DNA of 44,401 bases from JACKCP01 sp051744925 (GTDB lineage: Bacteria; Desulfobacterota; Desulfobacteria; Desulfobacterales; JACKCP01): NCBI GenBank assembly GCA_051744925.1, contig JBNJDM010000004.1:1-44401 (forward strand), written 5' to 3'. Below the pieces are notes generated by a model. That model had not been told where the DNA came from. It saw only the letters and a program-made list of their open reading frames with translations, and searched no databases. The position numbers were made by a program, and so were the translations under genes. This document shows, one piece after another, positions 8,171-16,668 of the stretch (its first letter is position 1; each line of letters begins with the position of its first letter).

Positions 8171-8246
8171 GTAAGTAATTTAGTGCTAAAAGACTTAAAA
8201 ATGATTTAGATCTGTATTTTTATCTGATATGAAGTAAGGAAATCTT

Positions 8247-8323
8247 TGGTCGGGACGGCAGGATTTGAACCTGCGACTCCTAGCACCCCATGCTAGTGCG
8301 CTACCAGACTGCGCTACGCCCCG
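8247..8323 (-). tRNA. tRNA-Pro (anticodon GGG)
   Basis: A 77-nt cloverleaf on the minus strand. The acceptor arm CGGGGCG pairs with CGTCCCG (one G-U), the discriminator is A, and CCA is encoded in the genome. D arm GCGC/GCGC, anticodon stem CTAGC/GCTAG around the loop ATGGGGT (anticodon GGG, reading CCC/CCU), T stem GCAGG/CCTGC with loop TTCAAAT. It resembles E. coli proL in layout. It is transcribed away from ldcA from its own promoter. No integrase or duplicated tRNA end is seen nearby, so there is no sign that it serves as an attachment site. Confidence 0.97.
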
Positions 8324-8337
8324 GATAAAGATGAATT

Positions 8338-8367
8338 CTTATAGCAGTACATAATATTTGTTGTCAA
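8338..8367 (-). promoter_or_regulatory. Promoter of tRNA-Pro
   Basis: On minus: TTGACA (8362-8367), 18-bp spacer, TATAAG (8338-8343), with a predicted start about 8 nt before the tRNA 5' end. Perfect -35 and 5 of 6 at -10. Confidence 0.7.
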
Positions 8368-8387
8368 GCTAAAATACAGGAGAGAGA

Positions 8388-9260
8388 ATGCGGTTGAAGT
8401 CAGGTTTTCAGGGGCGTAAAGAAGAATCCTGTATAGGGATCCCTTCGGTATCCGGTACTGTGGATAAAGGACTGATTTATGATGGAAAGAGCTGGCTTGA
8501 GGAACATGGTTTTAAAATAAAGCTTGCAGATAATATATTTGATTCACAAAGATATCTTTCAGGAACCGATTTTTTAAGAGCAGAAAATTTAAAAAAACTT
8601 GCTTTGGATCAAGAGGTTGATTCGCTTATATTTGCAAGAGGCGGGTTCGGTGTTTTAAGAATCCTTGAATATATAGATTTTTCAGATTTTAAAGAATTTG
8701 AAAAGCCTGTCATGGGCTATAGCGACAATTCTATTCTTCTCAATCTTTTTAATATGTATTGTAATATCGAAACTTTTCACGGCCCCAATCTGTCATGTAT
8801 AAAAAAAAAAGGGTCAAAAAAGGTGTTAAATCTTTTAAAAGGTAAAATTGATAAAAATATATCAAAATCCCCAAACTTTATAGCAACAGGTTCTGCGCAG
8901 GGGATTTTAAGAGGAGGAAATCTTGCCAGTATAGCAAGTCTATGCGGAACAGATTACTCCATAGATCTTGATGGTTGTGTTTTTTTTATTGAAGATGTAA
9001 ATGAACCTCCTTACAAAATTGACCGTTGCCTTGCTCAGCTGAAGAAAGCAGGTATGCTTAAAAGAGTAAACGCTGTAATAGCAGGCGATTTTGTTAACTG
9101 CGGGAAAAAAGAAGTTGTTTTTGAGATATTCAAGGAGTATTTTCAAAATATTCCGATTGTTCATTTAAGCTCTTTTGGTCACGGAGAAGTTAATGATCCT
9201 CTTGTTGTGGGTAAAACTGTATATTTGAGTTCAGAGGTAAATATTGTCTGCTATGAATAG
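8388..9260 (+). CDS. ldcA: Muramoyltetrapeptide LD-carboxypeptidase (peptidase family S66)
   Basis: 290 residues. Serine peptidase that removes the terminal D-Ala from L,D-linked tetrapeptides during murein recycling in the cytoplasm. The S66 triad is visible: nucleophile Ser112 in MGYSD, Glu202 in FFIEDVNEPPYKIDR, and His265 in SFGHGE. An ARGGFG stretch (83-88) precedes the nucleophile as in the family. No signal peptide. AGGAGAGAG directly precedes the ATG. The downstream hydrolase gene overlaps its end by 17 nt, so they form an operon. The length is slightly below the usual 300-340, mostly from a short N-terminus. Alternative S66 members (microcin-immunity MccF) are less likely in this wall-gene context. 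Confidence 0.88.
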   Translation: MRLKSGFQGRKEESCIGIPSVSGTVDKGLIYDGKSWLEEHGFKIKLADNIFDSQRYLSGTDFLRAENLKKLALDQEVDSLIFARGGFGVLRILEYIDFSDFKEFEKPVMGYSDNSILLNLFNMYCNIETFHGPNLSCIKKKGSKKVLNLLKGKIDKNISKSPNFIATGSAQGILRGGNLASIASLCGTDYSIDLDGCVFFIEDVNEPPYKIDRCLAQLKKAGMLKRVNAVIAGDFVNCGKKEVVFEIFKEYFQNIPIVHLSSFGHGEVNDPLVVGKTVYLSSEVNIVCYE

Positions 9261-10311
9261 ATTTAAGCTGGTTAAAGACTATTTTTTTAAAAGTATTGAT
9301 GAAAAGGTTTTTACATCAGCATCTGTTCTTGCTTCCTGCAACGGAGATGTTGTTTTTCAAAAAAATTTCGGTCAGACTTCCGGAGCAGCAGGCAATAATT
9401 GTGAGTCTCGTTTATTTGATCTTGCATCTTTAACAAAACCTCTTGCCACAGCTTTGTTTTTTCAGATTTTATGGCAAAAGAATTTGATCTCTCCTGATGA
9501 CTGCGTCTCTGATTATATCAAAGAATTTCAAACCAAAGATAAGAAAAATATTAAGCTGGAAAATCTTTTACTTCATAACTCAGGTCTTCCTGCGCACAGA
9601 AATTATTACAGGATTTTGTCAGGTATTCCTTTTAATGAAAGAGAGTCTGCAAGGCTTTTGCTTATTGCCGGAGAACCTCTGGTTTACAGGCCCGGAAAAA
9701 GTACTTTGTACAGTGATCTCGGGTTTATGGTTCTTAAGTATATTTGTGAAAAAGTCAGCAAAGATAAAATCGGTTCTTTTATGAACAAAGAACTTTATGA
9801 AAAAATAAATTCAGGGCTTTTTTTTGCTTCAGGTGTTAAAGTACCTGTAGATTTGTTCGTACCGTCATCTTTTTCTTTTTTTAGAAATAAATTTTTGCAG
9901 GGAGAAGTAAATGATGAAAATGCCTCTGTTATTGGAGGTGAGGACGGGCATGCAGGTCTTTTCGGCAACTGTACAGATATTCATTTGGTTTTAAGGGAAA
10001 TTTTTAACTCTTTTACAGGCAAAAAACACGCAGTTCTTAACACTGATTATACAAAAGAGATTTTGAAAATAAGAAATAATAAAAGATCTTACGGTTTTGA
10101 CACTCCATCAGAAAAAAACTCTTCTTCAGGAGATTTTTTTTCACTAAATTCATTTGGACATCTGGGGTTTACAGGAACATCTTTCTGGATGGATACAGAT
10201 AAAAAAATATGGATAATACTTTTAACAAACAGAGTTTATTACGGAAGTAAAAATCTCAAAATCAAATATTTCAGATCTGAACTTCATAATAAAATTATAA
10301 AAGCGATATGA
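9244..10311 (+). CDS. Serine hydrolase of the beta-lactamase class C / esterase family
   Basis: 355 residues from a TTG start at 9244, preferred over the ATG at 9253 because AGAGG lies 6 bases before the TTG but 15 before the ATG. Catalytic motifs: SLTK at 62-65 (nucleophile Ser62), YSD at 156-158 in place of YxN, HLG at 306-308 in place of KTG, and GHAGLFG at 235-241, which is frequent in this family. No clear signal peptide, so a cytoplasmic site or one needing another anchor is possible. It overlaps ldcA by 17 nt, suggesting a linked role in muropeptide or D-amino-acid peptide turnover. Substrate unknown: family members include D,D-peptidases, esterases and amidases. Confidence 0.8.
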   Translation: MSAMNRFKLVKDYFFKSIDEKVFTSASVLASCNGDVVFQKNFGQTSGAAGNNCESRLFDLASLTKPLATALFFQILWQKNLISPDDCVSDYIKEFQTKDKKNIKLENLLLHNSGLPAHRNYYRILSGIPFNERESARLLLIAGEPLVYRPGKSTLYSDLGFMVLKYICEKVSKDKIGSFMNKELYEKINSGLFFASGVKVPVDLFVPSSFSFFRNKFLQGEVNDENASVIGGEDGHAGLFGNCTDIHLVLREIFNSFTGKKHAVLNTDYTKEILKIRNNKRSYGFDTPSEKNSSSGDFFSLNSFGHLGFTGTSFWMDTDKKIWIILLTNRVYYGSKNLKIKYFRSELHNKIIKAI

Positions 10312-10609
10312 AATTTTTTATTCTTGTAAATATAGTGGTTTTCTGGTAGCGAAAAATAATTAATTAGTATTTGTCCGAAAACTAGAATTTTTGATCAGTT
10401 CAAAGCAGGTGAAAAATTTAATCTCGGAAACAAGCGGGTATTGTGAGGATTAAATTTTGATTCTTAAACAGAAATGAGCAAAAAGGCAGTTTACGTTCAG
10501 TAATAAAATTAGTAAAATTATTAAAGCTGAAATTTTTATGTTTAGAAAATTAAAATATCTTTTACATTAATCCTATAACACAAGTTGTACATAATGAGGT
10601 AATAAAGGC
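10312..10609. other. 298-bp region upstream of mreB
   Basis: Non-coding and AT-rich. It holds repeat copy B (10362-10512) and a weak candidate mreB promoter, TTAAAA (10550-10555), 18-bp spacer, TATAAC (10574-10579). No T-tailed terminator is evident behind the hydrolase gene; the B element hairpins might serve that purpose. Confidence 0.5.
10362..10512 (-). repeat. Dispersed inverted-repeat element, copy B (about 150 bp), opposite orientation to copy A
   Basis: Read on minus, its start (CTGAACGTAAACTG, then CTTTTTGCTCATTTCTG) and its end (AAAAATTCTAGTTTTCGG, then ACTAATTAATT) match the two arms of copy A. Between the arms are about 65 extra bases with a perfect nested 11-bp inverted repeat, AAAATTTAATC (10413-10423) and GATTAAATTTT (10448-10458). 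The whole could fold as a long, interrupted hairpin. Confidence 0.6.
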
Positions 10610-11653
10610 ATGAACTTTTTTTTTGATTCACTACTGGGAGCATTTTCCAATGATCTTGCAATAGATCTTGGTACAGCAAATACTCTTGTATATGTCAAGA
10701 GCAAAGGCATAGTTTTAAGCGAGCCTTCAGTTGTAGCTGTAAGAACTGATAACAGGGCTAAAAATAAAGTTCTTGCCGTTGGGCTTGAAGCTAAAAATAT
10801 GCTTGGTCGTACTCCTGGAAATATTATAGCCATAAGACCTATGAAAGACGGAGTTATTGCTGACTTTGAAGTAACAGAAGCAATGCTTCGTCATTTTATT
10901 CAGAAGGTTCACAACAGAAGAAGTTTTTTAAGGCCAAGAGTTATTGTAGCTGTACCCTCAGGCATAACTCAGGTTGAAAAAAGAGCAGTCAAAGAATCTG
11001 CAGAACAGGCCGGAGCAAGGGAAGTTTTTCTTATTGAAGAACCAATGGCAGCTGCAATTGGTGCTGGTCTTCCTATTACAGAGCCGACATGTAATATGGT
11101 TGTGGATATTGGTGGTGGAACAACCGAAGTAGCAGTTATATCCCTTGCAGGTATTGTCTACAGCAGATCTTTAAGAGTTGCCGGAGATAAAATGGACTCT
11201 GCAATTATGCAGTATATAAAAAGGAAATATAATCTCCTTATTGGCGAGAGAACTGCAGAAATAATTAAAACAACAATCGGAAATGCCTACCCTGATCCGG
11301 AAAACCTTGAAACCATAGAGGTAAAAGGTCGTGATCTTGTTACAGGTATACCTAAAATTCTTGCAATAGACTCAGAAGAGATAAGAGTTGCAATAGCTGA
11401 GCAGATAGAGGCTATTGTTGAAACGGTTAAAATAGCTCTGGAACAGACTCCGCCTGAGCTTGCGGCTGATATAGTCGACAGGGGAATAGTACTTACAGGC
11501 GGTGGTGCTCTTCTGAAAAATCTTGACAGGCTTTTAAGAGAAAAAAGCGGTCTGCCTATTACTGTTGCAGATGATCCTCTTTCAACTATTGCTGAAGGTG
11601 CAGGCAAGTCTCTTGAAAAGATAGAGATTTTAAGGGAGGTTATGATTTCCTGA
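10610..11653 (+). CDS. mreB: Rod-shape-determining actin homologue MreB
   Basis: 347 residues, the usual length. Forms membrane-bound filaments that guide lateral wall synthesis. Actin-fold nucleotide motifs: phosphate 1 IDLGTANTLVY near the N-terminus, IEEPMAAAIGAGL, phosphate 2 VVDIGGGTTEVAVISL, and adenosine VLTGGGALLKNLDRLL near the C-terminus. The N-terminal MNFFFDSLLGAF could be an amphipathic membrane contact. First gene of mreB-mreC-mreD-mrdA-rodA; GAGGTAATAAAGGC precedes the ATG. The mreC start follows 13 bp behind its stop. Identification is secure. Confidence 0.97.
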   Translation: MNFFFDSLLGAFSNDLAIDLGTANTLVYVKSKGIVLSEPSVVAVRTDNRAKNKVLAVGLEAKNMLGRTPGNIIAIRPMKDGVIADFEVTEAMLRHFIQKVHNRRSFLRPRVIVAVPSGITQVEKRAVKESAEQAGAREVFLIEEPMAAAIGAGLPITEPTCNMVVDIGGGTTEVAVISLAGIVYSRSLRVAGDKMDSAIMQYIKRKYNLLIGERTAEIIKTTIGNAYPDPENLETIEVKGRDLVTGIPKILAIDSEEIRVAIAEQIEAIVETVKIALEQTPPELAADIVDRGIVLTGGGALLKNLDRLLREKSGLPITVADDPLSTIAEGAGKSLEKIEILREVMIS

Positions 11654-11666
11654 TAAGAATATAAAT

Positions 11667-12491
11667 ATGTTTTCAAAAAAAAAACTAATAAAATTTATTG
11701 TTTTATTCTTTCTTATTGTCAATTTGTCTGCACTTATTGCAGCAGGGAGAGGAGGCGGCAGGGTCCAGAGCTTAGGCCGTGCCGGTCTTGATTTGTTTTC
11801 ACCTGTTGAAGAGCTTGTTTCGGATGTTTCGGGTTATTTGTCAGATATATGGAGTAAGTATTTTAATCTGATCCTGGTACAGAAAAAAAATACTGAACTT
11901 AAAAAAGAACTTAACCGTTATTACGCAAAAAAGACTTTGTATCGTGAGGTTCATCTTGAAAATCAAAGACTGAAAAAGCTTCTTAAGTTCACAAAAGAGA
12001 TAGATTCAGAATATCTTGCGGCTCAGGTTACAGGCAAGGATTCTTCCAAATGGTTTAAAACTATTATTGTAAACAGGGGAAAAAATTCAGGAGTAGGCAT
12101 TAATTTCCCTGTAATAGTTCCTGCAGGTGTCGTAGGCCAGGTTATTGAAGTTTCTCAGAATTATTCCAAAGTTTTGCTTATTACAGACAGGATGAGCGGT
12201 GTTGACAGCCTTGTTCAGGAAAACAGGGGACGGGGTATAGTATCTGGTACAAAGAATGATGTCTGCGAATTAAAGTATATGCTGAGGAAATTTGATTTAG
12301 AAAAAGGGCAGCATATTATTACTTCAGGTATGGACGGAGTTTTTCCCAAAGGTTTAAGAATAGGAGAGATAACACAGGTCAGGAAAAAAACATCCGGTAT
12401 ATTTCAGGAAGTCAGTGTCAAACCATTTGTAAACTTTGAAAAGCTTGAAGAAGTTTTAATTGTTTTTAAAAATTCGACAAAAGAAAGCTGA
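11667..12491 (+). CDS. mreC: Rod-shape-determining protein MreC
   Basis: 274 residues. Bitopic inner-membrane protein whose periplasmic part binds and activates PBP2/RodA. One membrane segment at about residues 7-26, then a coiled coil around 70-110 (NTELKKELNRYYAKK), then the MreC beta-domain with the typical TGKDSSKWFKTIIVNRG and GVVGQVIEVS stretches. Cytoplasmic tail very short. The start lies 13 bp behind mreB and lacks a strong ribosome site, so translational coupling is likely. A 115-bp gap with a weak inverted repeat (ACATCC...GGATGT) separates it from mreD. Confidence 0.93.
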   Translation: MFSKKKLIKFIVLFFLIVNLSALIAAGRGGGRVQSLGRAGLDLFSPVEELVSDVSGYLSDIWSKYFNLILVQKKNTELKKELNRYYAKKTLYREVHLENQRLKKLLKFTKEIDSEYLAAQVTGKDSSKWFKTIIVNRGKNSGVGINFPVIVPAGVVGQVIEVSQNYSKVLLITDRMSGVDSLVQENRGRGIVSGTKNDVCELKYMLRKFDLEKGQHIITSGMDGVFPKGLRIGEITQVRKKTSGIFQEVSVKPFVNFEKLEEVLIVFKNSTKES

Positions 12492-12606
12492 AGTTTTAGC
12501 TTACCCGGATATGATTAATATTCTTTTTATAAGAACATCCCTGATATTTTTAGATAAAGTCAATATATTAAAAAGGATGTCAGATTGAACTGCTCAGGAT
12601 AAAACA

Positions 12607-13131
12607 ATGGCAGATGTTGTCTTAAATATTTTTCTGGTTTCATTTCTTATTATACTTCAGTCCTTTTTTTTAAATGACTGGGGTTTTTACGATGTAATAC
12701 TGGTGTGGATAGTTTTCTTTTTTACAAGCGAAAATAATAAAGTCAAAGTTCTGATTTTATGTCTTATTGCAGGTTACATAAAAGATTCCCTTTCAGGGGG
12801 AGTTTTTGGAGTATATCTTTCTTCATATCTCTGGTTTTTCATACTTCTTTATATAACTGACGGTTTTATCAATATCAAAAATTATATATTTATTCTATTT
12901 CTGGGTATATGCGGCATAAGCATAGAAGCTGTATTTATTTTTATTTCAAACTACAGCCGTTTTGTTCAGCCCGAAGCATCATCTTATATTTATAACGGAT
13001 TTATATATGAGATTGTATGGGGGATTTTGACATTCCTTATTTTTTATTTTGTTATGATTCGTGTGGATATGGTTTATCAAAATATGTTATCAGTTTTTCA
13101 AAAGAAAATTTCTGATTTAAGCAGGATATAA
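12607..13131 (+). CDS. mreD: Rod-shape-determining membrane protein MreD
   Basis: 174 residues, very hydrophobic, with about five to six membrane segments (starting DVVLNIFLVSFLIILQSFF). Sequence conservation in MreD is poor, but length, topology, the KDSLSGGVFGVY stretch (the position of the family's D..S....G motif) and the location between mreC and the PBP2 gene make the call safe. AGGA precedes the ATG by 7 bases. The mrdA gene starts 5 bp behind the stop. Confidence 0.88.
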   Translation: MADVVLNIFLVSFLIILQSFFLNDWGFYDVILVWIVFFFTSENNKVKVLILCLIAGYIKDSLSGGVFGVYLSSYLWFFILLYITDGFINIKNYIFILFLGICGISIEAVFIFISNYSRFVQPEASSYIYNGFIYEIVWGILTFLIFYFVMIRVDMVYQNMLSVFQKKISDLSRI

Positions 13132-13136
13132 TATAT

Positions 13137-14960
13137 ATGGCATCTTATATTGAAGGAAGTATTGAGCCTGAATGGTTCAGAAAAAGGCTTAACCTTGTTC
13201 TTGTGTGGATAAGCATAGCTTTTCTTTTTATAGGTGCAAGACTGTTCTGGCTTCAGGTGATACACGGCGAAAAATTCAGGCAGTTGTCCCTTAACAACAG
13301 GATCAGGCTCCAGCGGCTTGCTCCGTCCAGAGGTCTTATATTCGACAGAAACAATACAACTATTGTTGATAACAGGCCTGCTTTTAATCTAAAGGTTGTC
13401 CCCGGTGATGTAGATTCTCTAAAGACCCTTATGGAAAAGCTTGAAAATTATGTTGAGATCGACAAGGAAACTTTTGAAAAGCTTAAGCAGGCTTTGAGAT
13501 ATACTCCTTTTAAGCCGTTTACCGTAGCAAGTGATATAAAACGTGAGACTGTTGCTTTAATTGAATCCAACCAGTACTCACTGCCAGGAACCTACATAAG
13601 TGTTGAGCCTAAAAGAGAGTATATTTATCCTGGTACTGCTTCCCATGTTATAGGCTATCTGGGTGAAGCAGATACTAAATTTATTAAAGCAAGACCTGAA
13701 ACTCCTTTTAGATCTGGTGATAATGTAGGAAGAGCCGGTATTGAAAAAAAATATGAAGATTTTTTAAGGGGTAAATACGGCGGAGCCCAGGTAGAGGTTA
13801 ATGCCAGAGGCAAGGTTATGAAGGTTCTTGATGAGGTTGAGGCTGAACCTGGTAATAATATTGTTCTTACACTCGATTTTGAGATCCAGAAATATGCAAT
13901 GGAGCTTCTTGGCGATAAAACAGGAGCTGTTGTTGCAATGATTCCTGATACAGGTGAAATTATCTGTATGGCAAGCAGCCCGGCTTTTAATGAAAATTCT
14001 TTTATTACAGGTCTTAGTACAAAGGAATGGAAAAAACTTGCAAATGATCCTAACCGGCCTCTTCAGAACAAGGCTATTCAGGGAGAGTATCCTCCGGGGT
14101 CAATATATAAAATGATACCTGCCTTAGCAGGCCTTGAAGAAGGTATTGTTGAGCAAGATGACACTTTTTATTGTTCAGGCAGATATTTTTATGGAGACAG
14201 GTTTTTTAAATGCTGGAATGATTATGGACACGGAAATATAAATCTTAAGGATTCAATAATTCAGTCGTGTGATGTCTATTTTTATAAGCTTGGAAATAAA
14301 CTCGGCATAGATAAGCTTGCAGAATATGCAAGAATGTTTGGAATGGGTAAAAAAACAGGTATTGAGCTTGATAATGAGGAAAAAGGCCTTGTTCCTGATT
14401 CTGTGTGGAAAAGACAAAGATTTAATTCTTCCTGGCAGGGTGGAGAGACTTTATCTGTAGTTATTGGTCAGGGATATAACCTGGTAACTCCATTGCAGAT
14501 GGCAGTAATGACTTCAGCTTTAGCCAATGGAGGAGAAATTGTAAAACCATTGCTTGTAAAAAAAATTCAAAGTTCCAAAGGTGAAGTTATAAAAAGAATT
14601 GAAAAAGAAAAAATTGATGTACTTGATATAAAAGAAGAAAGTCTTGAGCTTGTAAGAGAGTCTATGAGAGATGTTGTTAATACACCAGTGGGAACAGCTT
14701 TTTCAGCAAGGTCTGATCTTGTCGAGATTTCAGGAAAAACAGGTACTGCTCAGGTTGTAAGCAGTCTGAAATATAAAGAAAATATGGGTAAAATAAAAAA
14801 CTGGCTTCCCCACGCCTGGTTTACAGCCTATGCACCTTCAGAAAACCCGGGTATAGCAGTTACTGTTTTAGTTGAACACGGTGACCACGGATCTACTTCT
14901 GCTGCGCCTATAGCCAAAAAAATTATTGAAAAATACTGTATGGACAGAAAAAATGATTGA
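13137..14960 (+). CDS. mrdA: Penicillin-binding protein 2, elongation transpeptidase
   Basis: 607 residues. Class B PBP cross-linking sidewall murein, partner of RodA. Membrane anchor at about 20-38, pedestal domain from about 55 with SRGLIFDRN, and transpeptidase domain from about 245 with S322-I-Y-K325 (nucleophile Ser322), S377-C-D379 and K534-T-G536. The SxD second motif is characteristic of PBP2 and differs from the SSN of the FtsI in this window. The end overlaps rodA by 8 nt. No PASTA or extra domain. Full-length and intact. Confidence 0.96.
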   Translation: MASYIEGSIEPEWFRKRLNLVLVWISIAFLFIGARLFWLQVIHGEKFRQLSLNNRIRLQRLAPSRGLIFDRNNTTIVDNRPAFNLKVVPGDVDSLKTLMEKLENYVEIDKETFEKLKQALRYTPFKPFTVASDIKRETVALIESNQYSLPGTYISVEPKREYIYPGTASHVIGYLGEADTKFIKARPETPFRSGDNVGRAGIEKKYEDFLRGKYGGAQVEVNARGKVMKVLDEVEAEPGNNIVLTLDFEIQKYAMELLGDKTGAVVAMIPDTGEIICMASSPAFNENSFITGLSTKEWKKLANDPNRPLQNKAIQGEYPPGSIYKMIPALAGLEEGIVEQDDTFYCSGRYFYGDRFFKCWNDYGHGNINLKDSIIQSCDVYFYKLGNKLGIDKLAEYARMFGMGKKTGIELDNEEKGLVPDSVWKRQRFNSSWQGGETLSVVIGQGYNLVTPLQMAVMTSALANGGEIVKPLLVKKIQSSKGEVIKRIEKEKIDVLDIKEESLELVRESMRDVVNTPVGTAFSARSDLVEISGKTGTAQVVSSLKYKENMGKIKNWLPHAWFTAYAPSENPGIAVTVLVEHGDHGSTSAAPIAKKIIEKYCMDRKND

Positions 14961-16047
14961 TAAAAGACTTGTTGCAAATTTTGACTGGGTATTTTTTTTG
15001 ATGATTTTTATTCTTTTCGGAATAAGCCTTCTTGAAATATACAGTGCTGTAAATACCGGAAGCAAAGGCTATGTAATCAGGCAGGTTGTGTGGTTTGCAG
15101 CCGGACTTATAGTTTTTTTTGTTATTCTTTTTTTCCATTTTCAGATTTTTGATAAATTTGCTTTGTTTTTTTATTTAGCTGTCAATATATTGCTGGCTTA
15201 TGTACTTTTTGAGGGAAGACTTGTCGGCGGATCACAAAGGTGGATTTCTTTCGGTTTTTTTAATCTGCAGCCTTCTGAACTTGCAAAGATTTCTCTTATA
15301 TTTGTGCTTGCAAAGCATTATGCAAGAAATATGCTTCCCGGGGGCGTAGGTATAAGACAGCTTTTTATGCCTGCTGTGTATACTTTAATTCCGTTTCTTC
15401 TTATTCTAAAGCAGCCTGATCTTGGAACTGCGGGTATGCTGGTTTTAATAGCTGCCTTTATGACTTTATTTGTAAAAATCGAGAAAAAAACATTAATCTC
15501 ATTAATAATTGGAGTCTTTGTAATCATAGTTCCGTTTTTTACATTTGTTTTAAAGGATTATCAGAAAGAAAGAATTATGACCTTTTTAAACCCCGGGAGT
15601 GATCCTCTTGGAGCAGGTTATCATATTATACAGTCAAAAATAGCTATAGGTTCCGGAATGTTTTACGGCAAGGGATACTGCCAGGGGACTCAGAATGCTC
15701 TTTCATTTATCCCTGAGCAACACACAGATTTTATTTTTTCTGTTTTTGCAGAAGAATGGGGTTTTTTAGGCTCATTGATTTTTCTTGTGTTTTATTTTTT
15801 TGTGCTTGTATGGGGGCTTAAAATTGCAGGCACATGCAGAAATTCCTTTGGAGTGCTTCTTTGTGTAGGGCTTCTGGCCTTAATTTTCTGGCAGCTTGTC
15901 ATAAATCTGGGGATGGTTACAGGCCTTTTCCCGGTTGTCGGAATGCCTTTGCCCCTTATAAGCTACGGAGGTTCTTCTGTAATGACAATTATGATTTCAA
16001 TGGGAATTTTAATGAATATAAGTATGAGAAAACATACTGCAAGGTAG
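14953..16047 (+). CDS. rodA: SEDS glycosyltransferase RodA
   Basis: 364 residues from the ATG at 14953, which overlaps the mrdA stop; the in-frame TTG at 14926 has no ribosome site. Polytopic lipid II polymerase, about ten membrane segments. Family signatures: the large extracellular loop with QPDLGTAG and the putative catalytic Asp in this motif, RIMTFLNPGSDPLGAGYH, PEQHTDFIFSVFAEEWGFLG, and the closing GMPLPLISYGGSSVM. Last gene of the elongation operon; no T-tailed hairpin is visible behind it. It is clearly distinct from the FtsW at 31666-32787. Confidence 0.95.
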   Translation: MIDKRLVANFDWVFFLMIFILFGISLLEIYSAVNTGSKGYVIRQVVWFAAGLIVFFVILFFHFQIFDKFALFFYLAVNILLAYVLFEGRLVGGSQRWISFGFFNLQPSELAKISLIFVLAKHYARNMLPGGVGIRQLFMPAVYTLIPFLLILKQPDLGTAGMLVLIAAFMTLFVKIEKKTLISLIIGVFVIIVPFFTFVLKDYQKERIMTFLNPGSDPLGAGYHIIQSKIAIGSGMFYGKGYCQGTQNALSFIPEQHTDFIFSVFAEEWGFLGSLIFLVFYFFVLVWGLKIAGTCRNSFGVLLCVGLLALIFWQLVINLGMVTGLFPVVGMPLPLISYGGSSVMTIMISMGILMNISMRKHTAR

Positions 16048-16152
16048 GTAAAGAGAGTATGGTCAAGTAAACACTTATTTAGAGCAATTCAAAGTTGAAA
16101 AATCAGGCTGATTGTTATAAACCGTTAAAGATCTGATATTTCTAAAAACAAA

Positions 16153-16182
16153 TTGACATTTTACGCTAAAAAGTGTTAGTAG
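16153..16182 (+). promoter_or_regulatory. Candidate promoter of the ATP synthase operon
   Basis: TTGACA (16153-16158) is perfect. The -10 is weak: TAGTAG (16177-16182) at 18-bp spacing is the best match. It lies about 50 bases before the atpF' ATG, in the only gap between rodA and the atp genes. Confidence 0.35.
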
Positions 16183-16233
16183 CCAGACTTAAAAAAAATA
16201 TTAATAAATATTAAAGGGGTTTCAGGAGGGGTT

Positions 16234-16668
16234 ATGTCCGTTGATATTAGCCTGAATAGTTCGCTTATTATTCAGATAATTAACTTTGTTGTGCTTATTC
16301 TTGTCTTAAATGCTGTCCTTTACAAACCCATCAGAGGTATTCTTGCCAAAAGAAAAAATCTTATGGATTCACTGGAAGAAGATGCTGGTCATGCTGTTAA
16401 AAAAGCAAAAGACAGTGAGATCAAATTTCGTGAAGACATAAAAGCTGCAAGAATGAAAGGGGCTGAAAAGAAAAACGAAATTATAGATTCGGCATCTGAA
16501 GAAGAAGACAAGCTTCTTTCGGAAATTCAGCAGGAATCTGTGGAAAAAATTAATCAGGTTAAGGAAAAAATAAGTAAGGAAACTGAAGCTGCGAGAGCTT
16601 CGTTAGAAAAAGATATTGGTGAATTTGCCTCACAAATTGCTAAGAAAATTTTGGGGAGGGCTGTTTAA
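16234..16668 (+). CDS. atpF': F-type ATP synthase subunit b' (peripheral stalk)
   Basis: 144 residues. N-terminal membrane helix at about 11-30 (IIQIINFVVLILVLNAVLYKP) followed by a long charged helix rich in Lys and Glu, the b/b' layout, ending in FASQIAKKILGRAV. With the next gene it supplies the two different b subunits of a heterodimeric stalk, as in Desulfobacterota, cyanobacteria and other groups with split b genes. AGGAGGGGTT gives a strong ribosome site. Its stop overlaps the next start by one base (TAATG). Confidence 0.93.
   Translation: MSVDISLNSSLIIQIINFVVLILVLNAVLYKPIRGILAKRKNLMDSLEEDAGHAVKKAKDSEIKFREDIKAARMKGAEKKNEIIDSASEEEDKLLSEIQQESVEKINQVKEKISKETEAARASLEKDIGEFASQIAKKILGRAV

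Larger units (their letters stand above)
7792..8246. other. 455-bp intergenic region with repeats between pilZ and tRNA-Pro
   Basis: AT-rich, with stops in all frames. Contents: a candidate pilZ promoter at 7806-7833 (minus), a possible 20-codon ORF at 7959-8021, a dispersed inverted repeat at 8057-8139, a second degenerate arm at 8136-8170, and a small hairpin CTTACT/AGTAAG (8155-8160 with 8170-8175). I see no T-tailed terminator downstream of the tRNA in this stretch. Confidence 0.6.

Noticed and set aside
8247..8323. tRNA-Pro as integration site of a mobile island
   Set aside because: No integrase, phage gene or duplicated tRNA 3' end is seen on either side; neighbouring genes are ordinary wall genes with similar base composition.
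12492..12606. Inverted repeat ACATCC...GGATGT between mreC and mreD as a possible attenuator or internal terminator
   Set aside because: Only 6 bp of stem with a loop of over 30 bases and no T run; too weak to call.
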